Source of the DNA: an uncultured Lachnospiraceae bacterium
GTDB taxonomy: Bacteria > Bacillota_A > Clostridia > Lachnospirales > Lachnospiraceae
Direction of reading: 5' to 3'
Length of the DNA: 6,955 nucleotides
Assembly: GCA_900556645.1 (NCBI GenBank)
Contig: USPJ01000057.1
Coordinates: forward strand, 1-6,955
Shown here: positions 1 through 6,873 of the stretch, piece by piece
How the letters are laid out: each line of letters begins with the position of its first letter
Position numbering within the stretch: position 1 is the stretch's first letter
Made by a program: the position numbers and the translations under genes
Notes under the pieces: model-generated
What the model saw: only the letters and a program-made list of their open reading frames with translations
Databases searched by the model: none
Told to the model about the DNA's origin: nothing

Positions 1-1239
1 AGCCAGGAAAAAGACGTTGAAAATTTAACAGAAGAGGAACAGAGGGGTTTAAGAGAAGAGTTTTACGAGGCTTTCCATCAGTTGATGGAGATTGCCGCCA
101 GTCATGGATTTCAAGGAAACCTATGGCACAATTACCTGACGTATCTGATGGCAAATCATGAGAATGCTTATAGTAAAGCCTGTGAGATACGGGGAGAAGT
201 GGAAGGCAGTATCAATGAAATTGCTCTTCATGATTTTGTAATTTTTAAAGAATTATTTGACTTTGATTTAGGAAACTTTGGCAAGGCTTTGGGGATTGAA
301 TGTGTAGAGACGCTGTTGAACTATCATAGAGTAGAGGGCAGCAGCAAAGTATTCAATGCCAGAATCCGTGACCGGATTTGTGAACTGAGCATACGGTTAG
401 AGCAGGCACAGACAGCGGAGGAATTCAAAGAAGCAGTTACAGAATTTTACGGAGACTTCGGTGTGGGCAAGCTGGGACTTCACAAGGCATTTCGTGTACG
501 CCACACGGAAGAGGGGGCAGAGATTGTTCCGATTACCAACATTGCCCATGTAAATTTGGAGGATTTGGTAGGCTATGAAATTCCGAAGCAGAAATTAGTG
601 GAGAATACAGAGGCATTTGTTCAGGGAAGAGAAGCCAATAACTGTCTTCTCTTCGGAGATGCGGGAACGGGAAAGAGTTCCAGTATCAAAGCCATTATCA
701 ATCAATATTATGATCAGGGACTTCGGATGATAGAGATTTATAAGCATCAGTTTATTGATTTGCAGGATGTGATTTCCCAGATTAAGAACAGAAATTATAA
801 ATTTATTATTTACATGGATGATTTATCTTTTGAGGAATTTGAAATCGAATACAAATATCTCAAGGCGGTCATAGAGGGCGGTTTGGAGAAAAAACCAAAG
901 AATGTGCTGATTTATGCCACCTCCAACCGCAGACATCTGATTCGGGAGAACTTCAGTGATAAAGAGGAAGTTCGAGGGGATATGCACACCTCCGATACCG
1001 TACAGGAAAAATTGTCGCTGGTATACCGTTTTGGTGTGTCCATTTATTTCGGAGCACCGACTAAGAAAGAATTTCAGGAGATTGTAAGAGTCTTGGCGAA
1101 AAAGCATGGAATCAAAATGCCCAAGGAGGAGCTTCTTGCGGAGGCAAACAAATGGGAATTGAGCCATGGTGGATTAAGCGGACGTACTGCACAGCAGTTT
1201 ATTGATTATCTGTTGGGAACGAAAGAAAATAACCGTTAA
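1..1239 (+). CDS. DUF815-type AAA+ ATPase, 5' partial
   Basis: The frame is open from base 1, so the true start lies upstream and the Met at 82 is internal. The visible 412 residues have a helical, acidic N-terminal part of about 190 residues followed by an AAA+ core. Walker A (GDAGTGKSS) is encoded at 655-681 and Walker B (hydrophobic strand ending MDD) at 799-822. A sensor-1-like ATSN is at 916-927. The segment EKLSLVYRFG near 1006-1035 holds a candidate arginine finger (Arg codon 1027). GLSGR at 1171-1185 ends in a sensor-2-like Arg. This order matches the DUF815 family of cytoplasmic AAA+ proteins, whose substrate is not established. The usual family sequence before RFG is, from memory, SLSDRFG; here it is SLVYRFG. 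The gene ends 14 bases before the Ppx-family gene and probably shares its transcript, suggesting but not proving a link to polyphosphate. The family call is confident; the function is unknown. Confidence 0.85.
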   Translation, partial: SQEKDVENLTEEEQRGLREEFYEAFHQLMEIAASHGFQGNLWHNYLTYLMANHENAYSKACEIRGEVEGSINEIALHDFVIFKELFDFDLGNFGKALGIECVETLLNYHRVEGSSKVFNARIRDRICELSIRLEQAQTAEEFKEAVTEFYGDFGVGKLGLHKAFRVRHTEEGAEIVPITNIAHVNLEDLVGYEIPKQKLVENTEAFVQGREANNCLLFGDAGTGKSSSIKAIINQYYDQGLRMIEIYKHQFIDLQDVISQIKNRNYKFIIYMDDLSFEEFEIEYKYLKAVIEGGLEKKPKNVLIYATSNRRHLIRENFSDKEEVRGDMHTSDTVQEKLSLVYRFGVSIYFGAPTKKEFQEIVRVLAKKHGIKMPKEELLAEANKWELSHGGLSGRTAQQFIDYLLGTKENNR

Positions 1240-1246
1240 AGGAAGG
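1238..1246 (+). promoter_or_regulatory. Ribosome binding site deciding the ppx start
   Basis: AAAGGAAGG overlaps the stop codon of the upstream AAA+ gene. It is 7 bases from ATG 1254 but only 1 base from the in-frame TTG at 1248, so ATG is the start. The overlap with the upstream stop also suggests translational coupling. Confidence 0.75.
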
Positions 1247-1253
1247 ATTGCTT

Positions 1254-2786
1254 ATGAATATTACAACATTTGCAGCGATTTATATCGGCTCCTATGAAGT
1301 GAGTCTTAAAATCATGGAAATCTCAGCAAAACAGGGGATTCGTGAGATAGATTATATCCGCAGCAGAATCGGATTGGGAAGAGAAATCTATAATAACGGA
1401 AGCGTGGGAACGGAGATGATGGAGAGTCTCTGTGATGTTTTGGAAGAATATGTAAAGATTATGAAAAGCTATCGGGTAAAGGATTACAGAGCTTATGCAG
1501 GAGCTATGGTAAGAGATGCCCGGAACCTTCCGTTTTTGGGAGAACAGATTCGTATGAAAACCGGGATAAATGTGGAGGTGTTGAGTAATTCGGAGAAGCG
1601 TTTTGTCAATTATCAGTCTGTTGCAGCCATGGAAGAGTTTGAAGAGATGACAAAACAAGGGGTTGCCATTGTGGATGTAGGTGGCGAAAGTGTTCAGATT
1701 ACCTTGTTTGTAGATGGAAATTTAGTAACCACTCAGCATCTGGTGTTGGGAACCATGCGGTTGAGGGAGCAGTTGGCAGGAATCGGGAAAAGCCTTGCTC
1801 ACTATGAAAACCAAATAGAAGAATTGGTGAACAAGGAACTGGAAGTATTCAAGGCAATGTACATGAAAAAGAGTCAGATTCACTATCTGGTTTTCATGGG
1901 AGATTACAGTGCAGAACTGATGCGGAAGGTCAAGAGAAAGTCAGACAGTCCGTTGGCAGATGCAGATAAATTTATAAAATATCTCAGAAGCTTGGAGAAA
2001 AAGAATACAGAAATCATAGCGGAAGAACTGGATATGCCTAATGGAACGGACCCTCTTATCATTCCGTCTATTGTAACCTATCGCTGTATGGCACAGGAAC
2101 TGGGGGCAGAACAGGTATGGGTACCGGGAAACAATATCGGGGACGGAATTGCATATCAGTATGCAAAAGAGAATAAACTGATAAAACCGGTGCATGACTT
2201 TGAGCAGGACATCCTTTCGGCGGCAACACAGCTTTCCAAACGATATAGAAGCTATTCGCCTCATATTGATGCATTAACAAAGATGTCTACTTTGATTTTT
2301 GATACGATAAAAAAAGTTCATGGAATGGAAAACAGGGAGCGTCTGCTGTTACAAGTGGCGGCAATTCTTCACGACTGTGGAAAGTTCATCAGTCTGGCAA
2401 ATGGACCGGAGTGTGCTTATGATGTCATCATGGCATCTGAAATTATCGGACTGACCCATTTGGAACGTGAGATTGTGGCAAGAACCGTACTGTATAATAC
2501 GAATCCGTTGGAACCTTACGAAAAAGTGGCGGACAAGATGGATATTGACAGCTATATGACTGCGGCAAAGCTGGCAGCGATTCTGAGGGTGTCCAATGCA
2601 TTGGATCGAAGCCATAAACAGAAATTTAAGACAATCCGAGCGGCATTGAAGGGAAAACAACTGATGATTACCGTGGAGACAGATGGGGATATTATATTGG
2701 AAAAGGGACTTTTAGCAAATAAATCCGACAGTTTTGAGTCTATTTTCGGAATCACGCCGGTACTTCGTGAGAAGAGAAGCTACTAA
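1254..2786 (+). CDS. ppx: Ppx/GppA phosphatase-family protein with C-terminal HD domain (exopolyphosphatase-like)
   Basis: This 510-residue protein is close to the length of E. coli Ppx (513). Residues 1 to about 300 form the actin-like Ppx/GppA fold. The phosphate-1 motif is AAIYIGSY at residues 7-14, the candidate catalytic Glu is E114 in LSNSEKR, and the phosphate-2 motif is DVGGESVQ at 141-148. Residues from about 325 form an HD-type helical domain, with candidate metal ligands H337, H373-D374 and D451. Family members release phosphate from polyphosphate ends or act on pppGpp. Two positions are unusual: Tyr10 replaces the expected Asp of DxGS, and Glu145 replaces a Gly in DxGGGS. The usual His-rich stretch after HD is NGPECAYD here, which may be a clostridial subgroup trait. 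I chose ATG 1254 because GGAAGG at 1241-1246 sits 7 bases upstream; a TTG at 1248 is too close to that site. It lies 15 bases before ppk. Family is certain; catalytic activity is not. Confidence 0.9.
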   Translation: MNITTFAAIYIGSYEVSLKIMEISAKQGIREIDYIRSRIGLGREIYNNGSVGTEMMESLCDVLEEYVKIMKSYRVKDYRAYAGAMVRDARNLPFLGEQIRMKTGINVEVLSNSEKRFVNYQSVAAMEEFEEMTKQGVAIVDVGGESVQITLFVDGNLVTTQHLVLGTMRLREQLAGIGKSLAHYENQIEELVNKELEVFKAMYMKKSQIHYLVFMGDYSAELMRKVKRKSDSPLADADKFIKYLRSLEKKNTEIIAEELDMPNGTDPLIIPSIVTYRCMAQELGAEQVWVPGNNIGDGIAYQYAKENKLIKPVHDFEQDILSAATQLSKRYRSYSPHIDALTKMSTLIFDTIKKVHGMENRERLLLQVAAILHDCGKFISLANGPECAYDVIMASEIIGLTHLEREIVARTVLYNTNPLEPYEKVADKMDIDSYMTAAKLAAILRVSNALDRSHKQKFKTIRAALKGKQLMITVETDGDIILEKGLLANKSDSFESIFGITPVLREKRSY

Positions 2787-2801
2787 GAAGAGGAGGAAAT
2801 T

Positions 2802-4931
2802 ATGGAAAAACAAGATTTTTTAAATCCGGAATACTATGAGAATAGAGAATTAAGTTGGTTAAAATTCAATAACCGGGTATTGAATGAGGCAAGAGATAAG
2901 AGTATTCCGCTGTTGGAGCGTCTGAAATTTTTGAGTATTACCTCCTCCAATCTGGATGAATTTTTTATGGTGCGTGTGGCGTCCTTAAAGGATATGGTGC
3001 ATGCAAATTATAAGAAACCGGATATTGCAGGTCTGAAAGCTACGGAACAGTTGGAACAGATTAATGTTGCCACCAGAGAATTGGTGGAGTTACAGTATTC
3101 CACTTATAACCGTTCCTTGAAGCCGATGCTGGAGACAAAGGGGATTCGGATTCTGGATGCCTATGAAGATTTGAATAAGGAACAGAGCAGCTTTGTAGAT
3201 AAATATTTTGAAGAGAATGTTTATCCGGTTTTAACGCCTATGGCAGTGGATGCCTCAAGACCTTTCCCGTTAATTCGGAATAAAACATTGAATATTGCCA
3301 CTTTTTTAGTGAAAAAAGGGGTTAAGAAGATTGCAGAAAATTATGAGTTTGCCACGGTACAGGTGCCAAGTGTTCTGCCGAGAATCATTCCGGTTCCCGA
3401 CGGCGAGAACCACACCTATATCTTATTAGAGCAGATTATAGAAAAAAATATAGAGAGTCTTTTCTTAAACTATGATGTGGTATGTGCGTATCCATACCGG
3501 ATTATGAGAAATGCGGATTTGACTATTGATGAGGACGAGGCAGCCGATTTACTGAAGGAAATCCAAAAGCAGCTTAAGATGCGTCAGTGGGGCGAAATCA
3601 TCCGTCTTGAGGTGGAAGAAAAGGTGGACAAGAAGCTGCTAACTTTCTTGAAAGAGGAGCTTCACATTGCAAAAGAGGATGTTTACAAAATCAACGGACC
3701 GATTGATTTAACCTTTTTGATGAAGGTGTATGGCATGGAGGGATATGATGAATTGAGAATTGCTCCGTACATACCACAGAGAGTTCCTCAGATTGTACCG
3801 GGCAGCAATATTTTTGAAGCAATTCGGAAAGAGGACATTCTGCTCCATCATCCATACCAGACCTTTGATCCGGTGGTAGACTTTATCCGCCAGGCAGCCA
3901 TTGACCCGGATGTGCTGGCAATCAAGCAGACCCTGTATCGCGTTAGCGGAAATTCTCCGATTATTGCTTCTTTGGCATTGGCAGCAGAAAATGGAAAACA
4001 GGTGTCCGTATTGGTAGAATTGAAGGCTCGTTTTGATGAGGAAAACAATATCGTCTGGGCGAAAAAACTGGAAAAAGCAGGCTGTCATGTAATTTACGGA
4101 TTAGTAGGACTGAAAACCCACAGTAAGATTGCCCTGGTTGTCCGAAGAGAAGAGGATGGTATCCGCAGATATGTCCATCTGGGTACCGGAAACTATAATG
4201 ATTCCACAGCCAAGCTCTATACGGACTGCGGTATGTTTACCTGTTCCGAAGCAATCGGCGAGGATGCCACAGCGGTATTTAATATGCTTTCGGGATATTC
4301 GGAGCCATCCAGTTGGAATAAGCTAGTGGTGGCACCAATCTGGTTGAGAAATAAATTCTTAAAGCTGATACAGAGAGAGACAAAAAATGCCAAAGCCGGA
4401 AGAGAGGCAAAAATCATTGCTAAGATGAATTCTGTCTGTGACCAGGGAATTATTGCGGCATTGTATGAAGCGTCTGCCGCAGGAGTGCAGATAGATTTGA
4501 TTGTGAGAGGAATCTGTTGTCTGAAAACCGGAATACCGGGAATTAGTGAAAACATCCGTGTGCGTTCTATTGTGGGAAATTTCTTGGAACACAGCAGAAT
4601 TTTCTATTTTTATAATGACGGGGAAGAAGAAATTTATATGGGAAGTGCAGACTGGATGCCGAGAAATCTGGACAGGCGTGTAGAGATTCTTTTCCCGGTG
4701 GAAGATGAGAAGTTGAAAAAACAGGTGTTCCACATTTTAGAAGTAGAGCTGATGGATAATACAAAAGCACATCTTTTAGGAGATGACGGAACATACAGTA
4801 AGATAGATAAAAGAGGAAAGGTTCTGGTAAATTCACAGGAGCAGTTCTGTGAAGAAGCGAAGCTGGAGTTAAACGGAAATGAGAATGAATACCGGGAAAG
4901 GATTTTTGTTCCGGCGGAGCAGAGCAATTAA
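2802..4931 (+). CDS. ppk1: Polyphosphate kinase 1 (Ppk1)
   Basis: Ppk1 reversibly transfers the ATP gamma-phosphate onto a growing inorganic polyphosphate chain through a phosphohistidine. The 709 residues (E. coli enzyme 688) show the full architecture. The N-terminal domain covers about 8-110, with ENRELSWLKFN and the ATP-contacting NLDEFF at 50-55. A middle domain covers about 115-320, and two phospholipase-D-like C-terminal domains cover about 325-690. The autophosphorylated His is H440 in LKTHSK and the second essential His is H597 in FLEHSRI. Arg380 (IKQTLYR) and Arg410 (ARFDEENN) match the E. coli phosphate/Mg-site arginines 375 and 405. All four key residues sit exactly five positions later than in E. 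coli, so the alignment is free of gaps between them. YMGSADWMPRNLDRRVE near the C terminus is also typical. The start is supported by AGGAGG at 2791-2796, 5 bases before ATG. The gene lies 15 bases after ppx and 16 before the HAD gene. Nothing suggests inactivation. Confidence 0.97.
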   Translation: MEKQDFLNPEYYENRELSWLKFNNRVLNEARDKSIPLLERLKFLSITSSNLDEFFMVRVASLKDMVHANYKKPDIAGLKATEQLEQINVATRELVELQYSTYNRSLKPMLETKGIRILDAYEDLNKEQSSFVDKYFEENVYPVLTPMAVDASRPFPLIRNKTLNIATFLVKKGVKKIAENYEFATVQVPSVLPRIIPVPDGENHTYILLEQIIEKNIESLFLNYDVVCAYPYRIMRNADLTIDEDEAADLLKEIQKQLKMRQWGEIIRLEVEEKVDKKLLTFLKEELHIAKEDVYKINGPIDLTFLMKVYGMEGYDELRIAPYIPQRVPQIVPGSNIFEAIRKEDILLHHPYQTFDPVVDFIRQAAIDPDVLAIKQTLYRVSGNSPIIASLALAAENGKQVSVLVELKARFDEENNIVWAKKLEKAGCHVIYGLVGLKTHSKIALVVRREEDGIRRYVHLGTGNYNDSTAKLYTDCGMFTCSEAIGEDATAVFNMLSGYSEPSSWNKLVVAPIWLRNKFLKLIQRETKNAKAGREAKIIAKMNSVCDQGIIAALYEASAAGVQIDLIVRGICCLKTGIPGISENIRVRSIVGNFLEHSRIFYFYNDGEEEIYMGSADWMPRNLDRRVEILFPVEDEKLKKQVFHILEVELMDNTKAHLLGDDGTYSKIDKRGKVLVNSQEQFCEEAKLELNGNENEYRERIFVPAEQSN

Positions 4932-4947
4932 CAGAGAGTGAGAGATT

Positions 4948-5787
4948 ATGGGAGAACAGAAAATCTTATTTACAGATATAGACGGGACGCTTCTGAACGA
5001 TGCAAGAGAGATTCCAAAGGAAAACAAGGAAGCTATTGACCGTGCAGTTGCTGCGGGACATTATGTGGTTATTGCCACAGGGCGTCCTTTAGAAAGTGCC
5101 AAAACGGTAGTGGAGAATCTGGGGCTGATGATGCCGGGATGTTATATGATTGCCTACAACGGAGCCATCATCTACGATTGCGGCAAGGATAAAATATTAA
5201 AAAAGGAATCCCTTCCCTATGAGTATGTAAGCTATCTGATGCAACGGGCAGAGGAAAAGGGCTTGTATTTCCATACCTATAACGGCGTGAAGATTGTCAC
5301 CAAACAGGATAGTGAGGAGTTGGCGGCATACCGCAATCATACCAAACTGGACTGTCAGATTGTGGATGATATTGTGGAGGCATTGGAAGAAGAACCACAG
5401 AAAGTCATGTTGATTCATTTGACAGATAAAGAAAAATTGGAGGAATTCCAGAGAGAAAACATGGAGTGGCAGAAAGGAAAATGCATCAGCTTCTTTTCAA
5501 TGGACAGTTATCTGGAATATGCACCGAAAAACGCCACCAAAGGACTGGGAATGAAATTCTTGTGTGATTATCTGGGAATTCCTATGGAAAATACCATAGC
5601 CGCCGGAGATGAGCGGAACGATATTCCTATGTTGGAAACGGCACATATCGGCGTGGCTATGAAAAATGCCAAGGATGAAGTAAAAGCCTGTGCAGATTAC
5701 ATCACCCAAAGGACAAATAATGAGGCAGGAATTGCGGAAGTCATAGAGAAATTCCTATTTTCCGGCGGCTTGTTTTATAGAGATTAG
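4948..5787 (+). CDS. Cof-type HAD-superfamily hydrolase (IIB subfamily)
   Basis: This is a predicted cytoplasmic Mg-dependent phosphatase of the Cof/YidA type, whose members act on sugar phosphates, nucleotide phosphates or similar small substrates. All HAD motifs are present: nucleophile D10 and acid/base D12 in TDIDGTLL, motif II Thr44 in IATGRP, motif III Lys198 in NATKGLG, and metal ligands D221 and D225 in GDERNDIPML. The stretch between about 85 and 190 would be the C2-type cap that sets substrate choice. The 279-residue length is slightly long, because family members usually end soon after a segment like GIAEVIEKF; the last ten or so residues (FLFSGGLFYRD) lie in DNA shared with the convergent PHP gene. 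The ribosome site is weak (GTGAGAG, 4938-4944), so coupling to ppk, 16 bases upstream, is likely. A role in polyphosphate or nucleotide turnover is only a guess from position. Confidence 0.9.
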   Translation: MGEQKILFTDIDGTLLNDAREIPKENKEAIDRAVAAGHYVVIATGRPLESAKTVVENLGLMMPGCYMIAYNGAIIYDCGKDKILKKESLPYEYVSYLMQRAEEKGLYFHTYNGVKIVTKQDSEELAAYRNHTKLDCQIVDDIVEALEEEPQKVMLIHLTDKEKLEEFQRENMEWQKGKCISFFSMDSYLEYAPKNATKGLGMKFLCDYLGIPMENTIAAGDERNDIPMLETAHIGVAMKNAKDEVKACADYITQRTNNEAGIAEVIEKFLFSGGLFYRD

Positions 5788-6594
5788 AATTTCATCCGGC
5801 ACATAGAGGTTGCCACGTCCCACCCCCAGTCGCAGATACGGTTTGTTGGCTCCGTGATAATCGGAACCACCGCTGATAAGCAGGTGGGAATCCTCGGCAA
5901 TTTTTTTGAGATTTCGGGTATCACCGGGAGAGTTGGCTGAATAAATCGCCTCAATTCCGGTCAATCCCGCATCCTTTAAATCTGAAATAAAACGCTTCAG
6001 TCGGTCAAAATTCATATGACACAGAATCGGATGGGCAAAAAAGGAAACACCGCCGCCCATCTGAATCAGACGGATAGCCTCAAAAGGGTCAATTTTTTCC
6101 CGGGGAACATAACAGCGACAGTCATTGCCCAGATATTTAGAAAAGACAGTTTCCCGGTCTTTTACCATGCCATGTTCCACCAGATAGCGGGCAAAATGTG
6201 CCCGGGTAATGACGCTGTCCGGGTATTCCCTATAAAGATTATCCAATGTAATATCAAAACCTTCTTTTTGGAGGAGAAGAGCCATCTTCTCGTTGCGGTT
6301 ATCCCGACTGTCTATAAAAGCCTGTAAACGTGCCAGAAATTCAGGATTTGTTTCATCAATATAATATCCCAGCATATGCACTTCGGTTCCTTCGTAATCG
6401 GTGGAAAGTTCAATGCCCGGAACCAGTTCCATCTGTATTTTTTCTGCAGCTTCCCTTGCCTTGGAAATACCGGAAATGGTGTCGTGGTCGGTTAGGGCGA
6501 ATGCGGTCAGTCCTGCTTCTTTTGCCAGAGAAACCAGCTCTTGTGGTGTGTTAGTGCCATCGGATTCAGTGGAGTGTACATGTAAATCTATCAT
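5755..6594 (-). CDS. PHP-domain metal-dependent phosphoesterase (RNase AM / nucleoside-bisphosphate phosphatase type)
   Basis: This 279-residue protein starts directly with the PHP domain. Its candidate metal ligands look complete: H5 and H7 (DLHVHS), D12, D36-H37-D38 (LTDHDT), E62 (GIELS), H73 (HMLGYY), H133 (ITRAHFARYL), H188 (FFAHP), and D245 with H247 (GSDYHG). The insert at about 80-165 and the order of motifs resemble the YciV/RNase AM group, which includes a 3',5'-nucleotide bisphosphate phosphatase and 5'-3' trimming of RNA ends. It could equally be another small-molecule PHP phosphatase; the sequence alone does not fix the substrate. No signal peptide or membrane segment is seen. The start is supported by GAGGT at 6603-6607, 8 bases upstream of ATG on the minus strand. 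It has its own promoter and ends 33 bases inside the convergent HAD gene. Confidence 0.88.
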   Translation of the reverse strand: MIDLHVHSTESDGTNTPQELVSLAKEAGLTAFALTDHDTISGISKAREAAEKIQMELVPGIELSTDYEGTEVHMLGYYIDETNPEFLARLQAFIDSRDNRNEKMALLLQKEGFDITLDNLYREYPDSVITRAHFARYLVEHGMVKDRETVFSKYLGNDCRCYVPREKIDPFEAIRLIQMGGGVSFFAHPILCHMNFDRLKRFISDLKDAGLTGIEAIYSANSPGDTRNLKKIAEDSHLLISGGSDYHGANKPYLRLGVGRGNLYVPDEILISIKQAAGK

Positions 6595-6619
6595 AATTAA
6601 TTACCTCGTTTTTATTGAG

Positions 6620-6648
6620 AGTATAGCAGAAAAAAGAAACAGCTTCAA
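6620..6648 (-). promoter_or_regulatory. Promoter of the PHP gene
   Basis: On the minus strand, TTGAAG (6648-6643) and TATACT (6625-6620) are separated by exactly 17 bases, a good sigma-A-type match. Transcription would start near 6613, leaving a short leader of about 20 bases before ATG 6594 that contains the GAGGT ribosome site. No operator repeat is visible. Confidence 0.7.
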
Positions 6649-6688
6649 TATGGATAAGGATTAAGAGAAAAGAATTCCCAAAGAATGG

Positions 6689-6717
6689 TTGACATAGCAC
6701 ATAAAACGTGATATATT
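6689..6717 (+). promoter_or_regulatory. Promoter of the infC operon
   Basis: A perfect TTGACA (6689-6694), a 17-base spacer and TATATT (6712-6717) form a strong sigma-A-type promoter. The start should fall near 6723-6725. It lies just upstream of the structured leader, as expected for a ribosomal-protein operon. It diverges from the PHP promoter, with about 40 bases between the two -35 boxes. Confidence 0.85.
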
Positions 6718-6824
6718 ATCAGAGTTGTTAGAAGCAAGTAGAGTATCCACTCTCACCTTAGCACAATCGGGTGACTAAGCGTTCATATTTCAAATAACCA
6801 TATGAGGAGTTATTTTGATTTAGT

Positions 6825-6851
6825 GTGGATAGTCTGCCTATCCACTTTTTT
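6825..6851 (+). terminator. Intrinsic terminator in the infC leader (attenuator)
   Basis: GTGGATAG (6825-6832) and CTATCCAC (6838-6845) form a perfect 8-bp stem around loop TCTGC, followed at once by six T residues (6846-6851). It lies between the infC promoter and the infC ribosome site, so it must act as a conditional terminator. Its left arm can instead pair with TATCCAC at 6744-6750. Confidence 0.88.
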
Positions 6852-6858
6852 ATTGCAT

Positions 6859-6864
6859 GGGAGG
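6859..6864 (+). promoter_or_regulatory. Ribosome binding site deciding the infC start
   Basis: GGGAGG lies 9 bases before ATT 6874 and 21 bases before the first downstream in-frame ATG (6886). Only the ATT is properly spaced. It comes just after the terminator T-run, so ribosomes can load only on transcripts that read through. Confidence 0.8.
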
Positions 6865-6873
6865 TATAAGACC

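Larger units (their letters stand above)
6724..6873 (+). promoter_or_regulatory. infC-rpmI-rplT leader (L20-type attenuator)
   Basis: About 150 bases of untranslated leader precede infC and can form several hairpins. These are AGAGT/ACTCT with loop ATCC (6740-6753); CTTAGCAC paired with GTG-A-CTAAG (6757-6779, one bulged A); AAATAAC/GTTATTT (6792-6798 with 6809-6815); and the terminator at 6825-6851. In Bacillus and other low-GC Firmicutes the leader before infC-rpmI-rplT binds ribosomal protein L20 and controls readthrough of a terminator. The position, downstream gene and terminal hairpin fit that class. I could not test the covariance model, and rpmI and rplT lie outside the window. Confidence 0.75.

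Noticed and set aside
82..84. ATG at 82 as the start of the AAA+ gene
   Set aside because: The frame is open to base 1 with protein-like acidic helical sequence, and no ribosome site precedes 82. The gene is cut by the window edge.
1248..1253. TTG at 1248 as the start of the Ppx-family gene
   Set aside because: It is only 1 base from the Shine-Dalgarno site GGAAGG. ATG 1254 has a 7-base spacing and gives the usual family N terminus.
3708..4733. Several minus-strand open frames of 65-126 codons opposite ppk (and similar ones opposite ppx and the AAA+ gene)
   Set aside because: They lie wholly inside strongly conserved genes on the other strand, show no recognisable domain, and are rich in residues typical of antisense reading. 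They are shadows.
5867..5887. Hairpin CCACC-GCT / AGC-A-GGTGG with loop GATA, followed later by a T-run at 5901-5907, as a terminator for the HAD operon
   Set aside because: The T-run begins 13 bases after the stem, and the hairpin falls in the conserved coding segment of the PHP gene for GGSDYHG, so the symmetry is best explained by coding.
6016..6664. Plus-strand open frames opposite the PHP gene
   Set aside because: The minus-strand PHP protein has its full set of candidate metal ligands, a ribosome site and a promoter. The plus-strand frames have no recognisable motif.
6595..6690. A shared operator between the divergent PHP and infC promoters
   Set aside because: No inverted or direct repeat of useful length was seen between the -35 boxes. 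The two promoters appear merely adjacent.
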